Shown piece after piece: positions 15,970-23,716 of a stretch of DNA of 64,000 bases (position 1 is the stretch's first letter; each line of letters opens with the position of its first letter). The notes beneath the pieces were generated by a model. That model did not search any database, was not told the DNA's origin, and saw nothing but the letters and a program-made list of their open reading frames with translations. Source of the DNA: Acidobacteriota bacterium (lineage in GTDB: Bacteria; Acidobacteriota; Holophagae; Holophagales; Holophagaceae); NCBI GenBank assembly GCA_016192145.1, contig JACPUT010000017.1, positions 62,001-126,000 on the forward strand. Reading direction: 5' to 3'. The translations under genes were made by a program, and so were the position numbers.

Positions 15970-16457
15970 TCGCCGCCCTGCGCCCCGTCCTCCGCCGCGA
16001 CCTCGACACGCTCGAGCGGGAGCTCGCCCTCTATCCCGACGACGCCAGCCTGTGGGTGGCGGTGCCCGGTCAACCCACCGCCGGCGGCAACCTCGCCCTC
16101 CACTTGGCCGGCAACCTCCGCCACTTCATCGGCGCCACCCTGGGAGGCACCGGCTACGAGCGGCAGCGGGAACTGGAGTTCAACACCACGGGCCTGAGCC
16201 GGGAGGCCGTGATCGCGGAGGTGCGCCGGGCCGCCGCGGAGGTGGAAGCCACGCTGGCCGGCCTGGATCCGGCGCGGCTCACCGCGACCTACCCGCTCGA
16301 AATCCAGGGCCTCCGGCTGGGCACCGAGGTCGTGCTGCTGCACCTGGCCACCCACCTCGCCTTCCACCTTGGCCAGGTGGACTACCACCGCCGGGCCGTC
16401 ACCGGCGATCGCACCTCGGCGGGACCGCTGGCCCTGGCACCCTTGGAGTCCCGATGA
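15966..16457 (+). CDS. DinB-like / DUF1572-type four-helix protein inside the dcw cluster
   Basis: A 163-residue alpha-helical protein. ALHLAGNLRHFIGATLGGTGYERQRE and HLATHLAFHLGQVDYHRR carry histidines arranged as in the metal site of the DinB/YfiT superfamily. Members are thiol-dependent transferases or of unknown role. What makes it notable is location: it overlaps murE by ATGA at its start and murF by ATGA at its end, so it is produced in step with two peptidoglycan ligases. I see nothing in it that links it directly to the cell wall. Confidence 0.75.
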   Translation: MIAALRPVLRRDLDTLERELALYPDDASLWVAVPGQPTAGGNLALHLAGNLRHFIGATLGGTGYERQRELEFNTTGLSREAVIAEVRRAAAEVEATLAGLDPARLTATYPLEIQGLRLGTEVVLLHLATHLAFHLGQVDYHRRAVTGDRTSAGPLALAPLESR

Positions 16458-17812
16458 GCGGCGGCTTCACCTTGGCCGAAGCGGCCGCGCGCATCGGCGC
16501 GAAGCTCAGGGGCGAGGGCGGCCACGTGCCTTCGGCCCTCTCCATCGACACCCGCACGATCCAGCCCGGGGAGTGCTTCGTGGCCCTGCGCGCCGAGCGG
16601 GACGGGCATGACTTCGCCGCCCAGGCCGTGGCCAAGGGTGCCACCTCGTTGCTGGTGGATCACTTCCTCGATCTGCCCGTGCCGCAGCTCGTGGTGGGGG
16701 ATACCCTCGCGGCCATGCAGGCCTGGGGCCAGGCCCGCCTGGAGGCCGTGCGGCCCCGGGCCGTCTTCGGCATCACGGGCAGCGTCGGCAAGACGAGCAC
16801 CAAGGAACTGCTGGCCAGCGCCGTCTCCGGCTGGAAGACGCCCGGCAATCGCAACAACACGATCGGCCTGCCCCAGGCCCTCGCCACCTTGCCGGCGGGG
16901 CAGGGCGCCGCGGTGCTGGAGATGGGCATGAGCACGCCCGGGGAGATCCGCCGCCTCACGGAGATCGCGCCCCTGGATTTCGGCCTCATCACCCTGGTCG
17001 GCACCTCGCACATGGAGAACTTCACGGAAGGCCAGGAGGGCATCGCCAGGGCCAAGGGCGAGCTGGTGGCGGGGCTCCGTCCCGGAGGGGCCTGGGCGCA
17101 CCTGAGCACGGATGCGTGGTGTGCCTGGATCGCGAACCAACCGTGGGCCGCCCACGCCCTGTCCGTGCCCGTTGGGCCCGGCTCCGACTTCGGTTGGGAA
17201 GCCTGGCGGTCCCTCGGCCCCCGGGGCGAGGCCTTCACGCTGCGCACGCCGGAGCACCGGGCCCCCGTGGCGATCCAGTTGCGGGGCGAGCATCAGGTCC
17301 GTAACGCCGCGTTGGCCGCCACGGTGGCCCTGCTGGCGGGCTGGAAGCTGGATGAGGTGGTCGCCGGGCTGGGCAAGGCCGAGCCCGAGTGGGGGCGCGG
17401 CCGGCTCACGGCCCTGAGGGGCGGCGGCTTGATCCTCGATGAAAGCTACAACGCCAGCCCCGATAGCATCCTGGCCTGCGGCGCGAGCCTGATGGAGCTG
17501 CCGGGCGGCGAGCCCGTGGCGGTGCTGGGGGGCATGCGGGAGCTGGGGAGCACCGCGGCGGAAGCCCACCGGCGCGTGGGCGCGGGGCTCAGGGCCCTCG
17601 GGATCCGGCGCCTCCTCGCCTTTGGGGAACATGCCCCGGCCTATGCCGAGGCCTTCGGGCCGGGCGGCCGGGCTTTTCCGGATTTCGAATCCCTGCGCGA
17701 TGATGAAGCAGGTCTCCCGACCCTTTCCCCGGATGCCCGCGTCCTCGTGAAAGGCAGCCGTTTCTATCGCACCGAACGGGCGGTGGAGTGGCTCCAATCC
17801 CAACTCGCCTGA
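16454..17812 (+). CDS. murF: UDP-MurNAc-tripeptide--D-Ala-D-Ala ligase MurF
   Basis: A 452-residue Mur ligase. ITGSVGKTSTKELLA is the ATP loop, GNRNNTIGLP is the conserved post-loop segment, EMGMSTPGEI and the later LDESYNASPDS motif are typical MurF. It adds D-Ala-D-Ala to UDP-MurNAc-tripeptide. The start at ATG 16454 overlaps the DinB-like gene by 4 nt. Confidence 0.93.
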   Translation: MSGGFTLAEAAARIGAKLRGEGGHVPSALSIDTRTIQPGECFVALRAERDGHDFAAQAVAKGATSLLVDHFLDLPVPQLVVGDTLAAMQAWGQARLEAVRPRAVFGITGSVGKTSTKELLASAVSGWKTPGNRNNTIGLPQALATLPAGQGAAVLEMGMSTPGEIRRLTEIAPLDFGLITLVGTSHMENFTEGQEGIARAKGELVAGLRPGGAWAHLSTDAWCAWIANQPWAAHALSVPVGPGSDFGWEAWRSLGPRGEAFTLRTPEHRAPVAIQLRGEHQVRNAALAATVALLAGWKLDEVVAGLGKAEPEWGRGRLTALRGGGLILDESYNASPDSILACGASLMELPGGEPVAVLGGMRELGSTAAEAHRRVGAGLRALGIRRLLAFGEHAPAYAEAFGPGGRAFPDFESLRDDEAGLPTLSPDARVLVKGSRFYRTERAVEWLQSQLA

Positions 17813-17838
17813 CCCCTGACTTCTGAATTTGGACTCCC

Positions 17839-18927
17839 ATGCTGCTCTGGCTCTTCCTTCACTTTCGCGACTCCCTGAAGGGCCTCTCGGTCCTCCGCTA
17901 CATCACCCTCCGGGCCGCCATGGCCGCGGCCACGGCGATGGTGCTGAGCCTGATCCTGGGCCCCTGGCTCATCCGCACCCTGCGGCGCCTCAAGATGGGC
18001 CAGCACATCCGGCAGGAGGGCCCCCAACATCATCAGGGCAAGTCGGGAACGCCCACCATGGGCGGCCTGCTCATCCTCGTGGTCATCGCCCTCAGCACCC
18101 TCATCTGGGGTGACCTGAGGAGCGGGGCCATCTGGATGTGCCTACTTGCGCTCCTGGGCTTCGGCACCGTGGGGGCCTTCGACGACGCCAAGAAGCTCAT
18201 GAAGAAGCAGAACCTCGGCCTCACCTCCTGGCAGAAGATGGGGCTGCTCACGGTCATCTCGGTGACGGTGGCCTGGGTGATCCTCCACTTCGACATCCGC
18301 GGCGCGAACACGAGCCAGCTTTCGGTGCCCTTTTTCAAGAACTTCAAGCCGGACGTGGGTTACCTCCTCATCCCCTGGATCTGGCTCGTGATGGTGGGCA
18401 CCAGCAACGCCGTGAACCTCACGGACGGCTTGGATGGCCTCGCCGCCGGCGGCGTCCTCATCGTCACCGTCACCTTCGCGATCCTCTGCTACGTGGGCGG
18501 CCACATCAAGATGGCCCAGTACCTCCTCGTGCCCCACGTGCCGGGCGCCGCCGAGGTCACCGTGTTCCTGGGCGCCATGGCGGGGGCCTGCCTGGGCTTC
18601 CTCTGGTACAACGCCCACCCCGCCGAGGTGTTCATGGGCGACACGGGCTCCCTGGGCCTGGGTGGCGCGCTGGGCACGGTGGCCGTCATCACGAAGCAGG
18701 AACTGCTCCTCGTCATCGCCGGTGGCCTCTTCGTGCTGGAGGCCTTCAGCGTGATCCTGCAGGTGGGCAGCTACAAGCTGCGCGGCGGCAAGCGCATCTT
18801 CCGCATGGCCCCCTTCCACCACCACATGGAGCTGGGCGGCCTCGCGGAGACGAAGGTGGTGATCCGGCTCTGGATCACGGCCATCGTCTGCTGCATCCTC
18901 GCGCTCAGTTCGTTGAAGCTGAGGTAG
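17839..18927 (+). CDS. mraY: Phospho-MurNAc-pentapeptide transferase MraY
   Basis: A 362-residue integral membrane enzyme with about ten helices. It shows GTPTMGGL, FDDAKKL, the NAVNLTDGLDGLAAG active-site loop and the C-terminal FRMAPFHHHMELGG motif. It transfers phospho-MurNAc-pentapeptide to undecaprenyl phosphate, making lipid I. It is the last forward gene of the first dcw block before the reverse-strand EAL gene. Confidence 0.95.
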   Translation: MLLWLFLHFRDSLKGLSVLRYITLRAAMAAATAMVLSLILGPWLIRTLRRLKMGQHIRQEGPQHHQGKSGTPTMGGLLILVVIALSTLIWGDLRSGAIWMCLLALLGFGTVGAFDDAKKLMKKQNLGLTSWQKMGLLTVISVTVAWVILHFDIRGANTSQLSVPFFKNFKPDVGYLLIPWIWLVMVGTSNAVNLTDGLDGLAAGGVLIVTVTFAILCYVGGHIKMAQYLLVPHVPGAAEVTVFLGAMAGACLGFLWYNAHPAEVFMGDTGSLGLGGALGTVAVITKQELLLVIAGGLFVLEAFSVILQVGSYKLRGGKRIFRMAPFHHHMELGGLAETKVVIRLWITAIVCCILALSSLKLR

Positions 18928-18937
18928 GTGCCGGCAT

Positions 18938-18969
18938 CCGAATGGCGCAGTTCCCTTCTACCCATTCGG
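18938..18969 (+). terminator. Hairpin after mraY
   Basis: CCGAATGG (18938-18945) and CCATTCGG (18962-18969) form a perfect 8-bp stem just after the mraY stop, extendable outwards through GCCGG/CCGG. No T-run follows, so termination is inferred from location between convergent genes. Confidence 0.4.
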
Positions 18970-18997
18970 TCCGGTGCCTTGGCAACTCTCGATGCTA

Positions 18998-19051
18998 GGT
19001 GATGAACGGTGATAAAAGCTGGAACACCGGGCTCCATCACCGTTCATCACC
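18998..19051. repeat. Perfect 16-bp inverted repeat (ATCACCGTTC word)
   Basis: GGTGATGAACGGTGAT (18998-19013) is perfectly complementary to 19036-19051, with a 22-nt loop. The arm is built on the 10-nt word ATCACCGTTC, nearly identical to the ATCACTGTTC word tandemly repeated at 27163-27192. It sits between the convergent mraY and EAL genes. Confidence 0.7.
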
Positions 19052-19074
19052 GGCTTTCTAGTGTCCTTTTCGGC

Positions 19075-19845
19075 CTAGAGGCTTGCCGGCGTTCCGGGCC
19101 ACAGCGGCGCCACCTTCAGCGGCTGCGGCTGGCCGAAGACGTAGCCCTGGCCCCAGGGCACGTCCGCGTCGATGACAGCCTGGAGCTCCTCGGCGGTCTC
19201 GATGCCCTCGGCGATGAAGCCGATGCACATACGCTGCGCGAACACGGAAAGGGCGTTCAGCAGCGCGGCTTGGTAGGGGCGGCGGTGGGCCTGCTCCACG
19301 AGGGAGCGGTCGGCCTTGATGAAGTCGGGGGCCAGTCGGGCCATGTGGGTGAGGCTGGCCACGCCGGCGCCCAGGTCATCCACCGCCAGTTGGAGGCCGT
19401 GGCTGCGCAGGCTCTTGGCGCAGTTCTGGAGGAGATTCAGGTCGTGGATGCCGTGGCTCTCGGTGAACTCCACCACCACGTTCAACGGGGGGATCTGAAG
19501 GTCGCTGAGCCAACCCTGGAGCCTGCCCCAGAAGCGCGGGCTCTCCAGGGTCATGGGCTCCACGTTGATGAAGTGGAGGCGGCTGGAGGGGGGCTGGTCG
19601 CGCAGGGCCCTGAAGGTGGATTCGAGGCAGACCAGATCCACGTCCAGGCGCGTGGCGTCGTCGAGGTTCACGAAGTCCAGATCCGCGAGGGTGAGGAGCC
19701 GGCCCCTGGGGTCCACGAAGCGGGTCAGGTACTCCTGGGCCACCGGCTCCAGGGTCCGGAGGCCGAGCACCGGCTGGGCGTGGGCCTGCAGGGCCTGCTT
19801 GCCTTCCAGGATCGCCCTCAGCAGGGGCGCATTGCGAGACGTCAT
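19075..19845 (-). CDS. EAL-domain protein (cyclic-di-GMP phosphodiesterase-like)
   Basis: A 256-residue stand-alone EAL domain. The usual EAL triplet reads EYL (AQEYLTR), but the other catalytic residues are present: the metal Asn in FINVEP, Glu in VVEFTES, DDLGAG for the paired Asp, the Lys in DFIKADRS, Glu in FIAEGIET and the Gln in GQGYVFGQP. It could therefore hydrolyse cyclic-di-GMP. No GGDEF, PAS or receiver domain is attached. It lies on the reverse strand between mraY and murD, splitting the dcw cluster. Confidence 0.83.
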   Translation of the reverse strand: MTSRNAPLLRAILEGKQALQAHAQPVLGLRTLEPVAQEYLTRFVDPRGRLLTLADLDFVNLDDATRLDVDLVCLESTFRALRDQPPSSRLHFINVEPMTLESPRFWGRLQGWLSDLQIPPLNVVVEFTESHGIHDLNLLQNCAKSLRSHGLQLAVDDLGAGVASLTHMARLAPDFIKADRSLVEQAHRRPYQAALLNALSVFAQRMCIGFIAEGIETAEELQAVIDADVPWGQGYVFGQPQPLKVAPLWPGTPASL

Positions 19846-19907
19846 GACCTTCGAGTGTACTCCGGGCGATGGGGCGCGTCGCGGGTTACGCTGGGAGTGG
19901 AGGAACC

Positions 19908-21263
19908 ATGGCCAGGACCTTGGTGGTGGGTGCGGGACGATCGGGGTTGGCTGCGGTGCGTCACCTTCGAAACCGGGGGCGCGAGGTCGTGCTCACCGAC
20001 CGCATGGCCGAACCCGGGGAACACCTCGAGCGGGAGCTGACCACTTTGGGGGTGGCGGGCGTGTGGGGTGATCACCCTCTGAGCCTCCTCGAGAATTGCG
20101 GAGAGGTCATCCTGAGCCCGGGGATTCCTCGCAGCGTTCCCTTCATCCTTGAAGCCCTGGCACGTGGAATTTCCGTCATCGGTGAAATCGAGCTGGGGCA
20201 CCGCGCCCTGCGGGCCCGGAACGATGGCGGCCGGGTGCTGGCCATCACGGGCACCAATGGCAAGAGCACCACCACGGATCTCTTGGCCCACCTGTTGCGC
20301 GGCGCCGACCTTCCCGCCGCGGCCTGTGGCAACCTGGGCACGCCCTTCGTGGAGGCCGTGGATTCGGCTGCGCCGGGGACCCGCTTCGCCCTGGAACTGA
20401 GCAGCTACCAGCTGGAGAGCCTCTGTACCTTCCACGCGGAAGGCGCGGCCTTCCTCAATCTCACGCCGGATCATCTGGCGCGGTACGGCACGTTGGAGCC
20501 GTACCGGCAGGCCAAGCTGCGCATCTTCGAGCGGCAGACGGAGGCGGATCTGCGCGTGGTGCCCGCCGCCGCGCCCGAGCTCTGGAGGGACGCCCCGGGT
20601 AGGGCTGCCACGGCCACCTTCGGATGGGGGGAGCCCGAGGGCCCCGGCGCCTTCTGCGATGCAGCGGGCCTCCTCAAAGTGAATGACAGGGATGGATCCG
20701 TGACGGCCCTGCTGCACCGCTCCGAGCTCCGCATCCCCGGGGATCACAACGTGGAGAATGCGCTCGCGGCGCTGCTCCTGGCCTGGCACGGCGGCGCCGC
20801 GCTGCCCGTGATCGTGGAGGGTCTCAGGACCTATGGGGGCCTCGCCCACCGCATCGCCCTCTGCGGGGAACGGGGAGGCGTGAAGGTCTACAACGACTCC
20901 AAGGGCACCAATGTGGACGCGACGTTGATCGCCCTGCGCGCGTTGCCAGGCCCCCTCGTCCTGCTCCTGGGAGGCGAGGACAAGGGCGCGAGCTACGCGC
21001 CATTGCGTGCCGCCATGGAGGGCAAGCTCCGCCGGATCATCTTCCTGGGAGACGCCATCCCGCAGCTGAAGCGGGATCTCGGGGACCTTCCCCACGACGA
21101 GGTGTGGGATTTCGATGTGGCCGTGGCGCGAGCCCTGGGCTTGGCCCAGCCCGGGGATCAGGTGCTGCTGAGCCCCGCCTGCGCCAGCTTCGACCAGTTC
21201 AAGAATTTCGAGGAACGAGGAGAGCGCTTCGAGGCGCTCGTCCGGGGTTGGGCGAAGGTCTAA
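19908..21263 (+). CDS. murD: UDP-MurNAc-L-alanine--D-glutamate ligase MurD
   Basis: A 451-residue ligase. The Rossmann-like N-terminus VVGAGRSGLAAVRHL, ITGTNGKSTTTDLLAHL (ATP loop), ELSSYQLESL, NDSKGTN and the C-terminal SPACASFDQFKNFEERGERF are all MurD hallmarks. It starts at ATG 19908 after GGAGGAA. It has its own upstream region shared with the divergent EAL gene (62 bp), so it is probably transcribed separately from the mraZ-mraY block. Confidence 0.94.
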   Translation: MARTLVVGAGRSGLAAVRHLRNRGREVVLTDRMAEPGEHLERELTTLGVAGVWGDHPLSLLENCGEVILSPGIPRSVPFILEALARGISVIGEIELGHRALRARNDGGRVLAITGTNGKSTTTDLLAHLLRGADLPAAACGNLGTPFVEAVDSAAPGTRFALELSSYQLESLCTFHAEGAAFLNLTPDHLARYGTLEPYRQAKLRIFERQTEADLRVVPAAAPELWRDAPGRAATATFGWGEPEGPGAFCDAAGLLKVNDRDGSVTALLHRSELRIPGDHNVENALAALLLAWHGGAALPVIVEGLRTYGGLAHRIALCGERGGVKVYNDSKGTNVDATLIALRALPGPLVLLLGGEDKGASYAPLRAAMEGKLRRIIFLGDAIPQLKRDLGDLPHDEVWDFDVAVARALGLAQPGDQVLLSPACASFDQFKNFEERGERFEALVRGWAKV

Positions 21264-21278
21264 GGGCTGATCCCGCGC

Positions 21279-22178
21279 TCAGCGCTCCGGCAGGGGTTCC
21301 GCTTCCGTGCGCTCCACGGCGAGCAGCACCACCGCCACGAGAATGAGCCCGGCGCCCAGGGCTTGCAGGGGCGTGGGGATTTCGTGCAGCAGCAGCGCAC
21401 CGAAACACGCGGCGGAGATGGGCTCTGTGGTGCTGACCATGGCCGCCTTGGGGGCGCCGATGCGGGCGAGGCCCGCCAGGTGGAGGGGAATGGGGAGAAC
21501 GGTGCAGAGCAGGGCGATGCCCACCAAGGGCTTCCACGCTTGCAGGGCGAGCGCGGGCTGCCAGGCGTGGGAAATCAGCGCCCATCCCAGGAACCCGAAG
21601 CCGGCGGTGGTGATGACGCAAGCGGCTACGACAAGCGTGGGCAGGCCCCGTTGCACCCGCTCGCCTAGGAGCAGGTAGATGGTGTAACCCACGGCGGTGG
21701 CAAGGCCCATGAGCACGCCCAGGGTATCGGTGGCCCCACCCAGCCGACCCACGGCCAGCGCGGTGCCACCAAGGGAGAGCGCGAGGGCGAGCCCATCCCG
21801 GCCCGTGAAAGGGTGGCGCCCCCGAAGCCAGGCGGCGACGGCCACGAGGGCGGGGTAGAGGTAAAGCAGCACCGCCGTGAGAGCCACGGGAATGCGCCGG
21901 GCGCTGAGGAAGTAGAGCCCAGCTTCCACCACGTAGAGGCCGCCCATAGCCATGAGGCCCAGGGTGGTTTTCAGAGGCAACCGCACGGGGGTTCCCCGCG
22001 CCAGGAGCCACGTCCAGAGCACGGCCGCGGCCAGGAGGAAGCGGAAGGCCAGCAGCGTGGGCACGCCCAGGCCCAAGGCCGCGGCCTGGCGATTGAAGAT
22101 GGAGAGCAGGCCGAAGGCCAGACCCGATGCGGCGACGAGGAGGATCCCCGTGAATTTGCGTCTGGCTTCAGACACCAA
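21279..22178 (-). CDS. EamA/DMT-family transporter
   Basis: A 299-residue protein of about ten hydrophobic helices with the two-fold EamA repeat. GLYFLSARRIPVALTAVLLYLYPAL in the first half and KAAMVSTTEPISAACFGALLL in the second are the conserved helix-4/5 and helix-9 segments. DMT proteins export amino acids or other metabolites. It overlaps the pterin dehydratase gene by 11 nt, which suggests co-expression with the phenylalanine-hydroxylation genes and possibly export of an aromatic product; this substrate idea is inference. Confidence 0.83.
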   Translation of the reverse strand: MVSEARRKFTGILLVAASGLAFGLLSIFNRQAAALGLGVPTLLAFRFLLAAAVLWTWLLARGTPVRLPLKTTLGLMAMGGLYVVEAGLYFLSARRIPVALTAVLLYLYPALVAVAAWLRGRHPFTGRDGLALALSLGGTALAVGRLGGATDTLGVLMGLATAVGYTIYLLLGERVQRGLPTLVVAACVITTAGFGFLGWALISHAWQPALALQAWKPLVGIALLCTVLPIPLHLAGLARIGAPKAAMVSTTEPISAACFGALLLHEIPTPLQALGAGLILVAVVLLAVERTEAEPLPER

Positions 22179-22413
22179 AGGGCTTCAGCGCTTCGTCGAC
22201 CTTCAATGCCATGGCGCGATCCTGGGCGGTCACTCCTCCGGCATCGTGGGTGGTGAGCTTGATGCGGACGTAGCCCCAGCCGAAGGCGAGGTCCGGGTGG
22301 TGATTGGCGGCCTCGGCGGGTCCCACGAGGGCGGAAACCATCTTGTAGGCGGTCATGAAGTCGGGGGTCCGGATATCCCGGTGCAGGGCGTTGTCGCGTT
22401 CGATCCAGCTCAT
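22168..22413 (-). CDS. 4a-hydroxytetrahydrobiopterin dehydratase (PCD)
   Basis: An 81-residue protein with the PCD signature: NHHPDLAFGWGYVRIKLTTH followed by DAGGVTAQDRAMA. It dehydrates the 4a-carbinolamine formed by aromatic amino acid hydroxylase, recycling the pterin cofactor. The hydroxylase gene is 1.3 kb upstream on the same strand (23717-25294), so the two form a functional pair. About 15-20 residues shorter than many PCDs at the N-terminus. Confidence 0.88.
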   Translation of the reverse strand: MSWIERDNALHRDIRTPDFMTAYKMVSALVGPAEAANHHPDLAFGWGYVRIKLTTHDAGGVTAQDRAMALKVDEALKPFGV

Positions 22414-22511
22414 GGCTTACTCCAGGCTCCCAGGCTAGCGCGGATGGATGGCCTGGATGCAGGGCGAGGACCCTGGTTCAAGGCCGTTGCCTGGATTCGC
22501 CATCCGCTGTT

Positions 22512-22578
22512 ATCCCCTTCATCCCCTCCATCCAGGCCCAAAGTTTTTTTTGGCCAGGATGGAGGGGATGAAGAGGAT
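22512..22578. repeat. Long inverted repeat with a T-run loop (9-nt word ATCCCCTTC)
   Basis: 27-nt arms (22512-22538 and 22552-22578) are complementary at 25 of 27 positions. The loop contains eight consecutive T. The left arm is a tandem of ATCCCCTTC/ATCCCCTCC. It lies between the PCD and persulfide dioxygenase genes, both reverse-strand. Read on the reverse strand the run is A, so it is not a canonical terminator for that transcript. Confidence 0.75.
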
Positions 22579-22632
22579 GAAAAGGGATGAAAAGCGGGTG
22601 GAGATGAACCCAATCTCAAGCTCCATCCAGGT

Positions 22633-23691
22633 TCAGCCCTTCGCGGCGGGGAGTTCGAGCTGGTTCCAGCGCCCCATTCCCCCCGCGAGGGATCGCGCAT
22701 CGGCGAATCCAGCTTCCTGAAGGATCGTCGCCGCTTGGTTGGAGCGGCCTCCGGCCTTGCAGATGGTGATGATGGGCTGATCGCGGAAGGCCTCCAGTTC
22801 GCCCAGGCGCCGGGGCAGCTCCGGCAGGGGGATGAGGCGCGCGCCCTCGATGTGGCCGAGCGGCCCGATGAACTCATCTGGGTTGCGCACATCCAGGAGC
22901 ACCAACGGTTCCTGGGCGCTCATCAAGGCTTCGCAGGTCATCTGGGGCACGCCAGAGCATCCGGCGCCCACTTCGCATACGGCACCGCCCAAGGGGATTT
23001 CGATGCCCTTGTTGTTACGGGTGCAGGCGAGGTTGGCCATCACCACGGCCTTCATCCAGTCGGCCGCGGGCAGCTGGAGGCCCTGCAGCCAGGCCACGTA
23101 GGCCCCCCGGGAGCGGGGCTGCAGGCGGGGATTGCGCTTCCGTTCCTCACCCAGGGTGGAGTGCGTGTTGCCGCGGTAGTCATGGCCCGGGAAGACCAGC
23201 AGGGCATCCTCCAGGGGCTGGAGTTTCTGGAGGGCATCCCAGTGCATGCCGGGGTCGCCGCCGGGCAGATCCGTCCGGCCCGCGCCGCCTTCGCCCAGGA
23301 AGAGGAAATCGCCTGTGAGCAGGCGATCCGGCAGGCGGAGGCTCATGCTGTCGGAGGTGTGTCCAGGGGTGTGGAGCACGTCCATGGGGATGGCGCCCAC
23401 CTTGATGCGGCGGCCCTCCTCCACCCGGAGGCTGCCCTCGGCAACGCGGGACTGTTCATGGACGACATGCTCGGCCCGGGTCCGATCCCGCAGGAGGGCG
23501 CAGGCGGAGAGGTGGTCCGCATGGACGTGGGTGTCGAGCACCATGCGCAGCGAAAGGCCCCGGTCCCTGAGCACGCCGAGGTAGTGATCCTCGCGGCCCA
23601 GGAGGGGATCCACCAGGGCAGCCTCGTGCGTGTCCGGGGAGGCGATGAGATAGGTCCGGCAATTCCCATCGTTCAACTGTTCGAAAATCAT
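22633..23691 (-). CDS. Persulfide dioxygenase (ETHE1-like)-rhodanese fusion
   Basis: A 352-residue two-domain protein. Residues 1-235 are a metallo-beta-lactamase fold with THVHADHLSA, LHTPGHTSDS and FPGHDYRGN, matching the single-iron ETHE1/persulfide dioxygenase type. Residues about 255-352 are a rhodanese domain with active Cys in ICKAGGRSNQAA. The fusion should oxidise glutathione or protein persulfides to sulfite and exchange sulfane sulfur. It begins 25 nt after the phenylalanine hydroxylase stop, so the two are probably cotranscribed, although no metabolic link is obvious. Confidence 0.87.
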   Translation of the reverse strand: MIFEQLNDGNCRTYLIASPDTHEAALVDPLLGREDHYLGVLRDRGLSLRMVLDTHVHADHLSACALLRDRTRAEHVVHEQSRVAEGSLRVEEGRRIKVGAIPMDVLHTPGHTSDSMSLRLPDRLLTGDFLFLGEGGAGRTDLPGGDPGMHWDALQKLQPLEDALLVFPGHDYRGNTHSTLGEERKRNPRLQPRSRGAYVAWLQGLQLPAADWMKAVVMANLACTRNNKGIEIPLGGAVCEVGAGCSGVPQMTCEALMSAQEPLVLLDVRNPDEFIGPLGHIEGARLIPLPELPRRLGELEAFRDQPIITICKAGGRSNQAATILQEAGFADARSLAGGMGRWNQLELPAAKG

Positions 23692-23716
23692 GGGGGCTCC
23701 CGGGAGGCTCCCCAGG

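Noticed and set aside
22512-22578. The palindrome with a T-run as a Rho-independent terminator
   Set aside because: The T-run is in the loop, not after the stem, and both neighbouring genes are read from the other strand, where it is an A-run.
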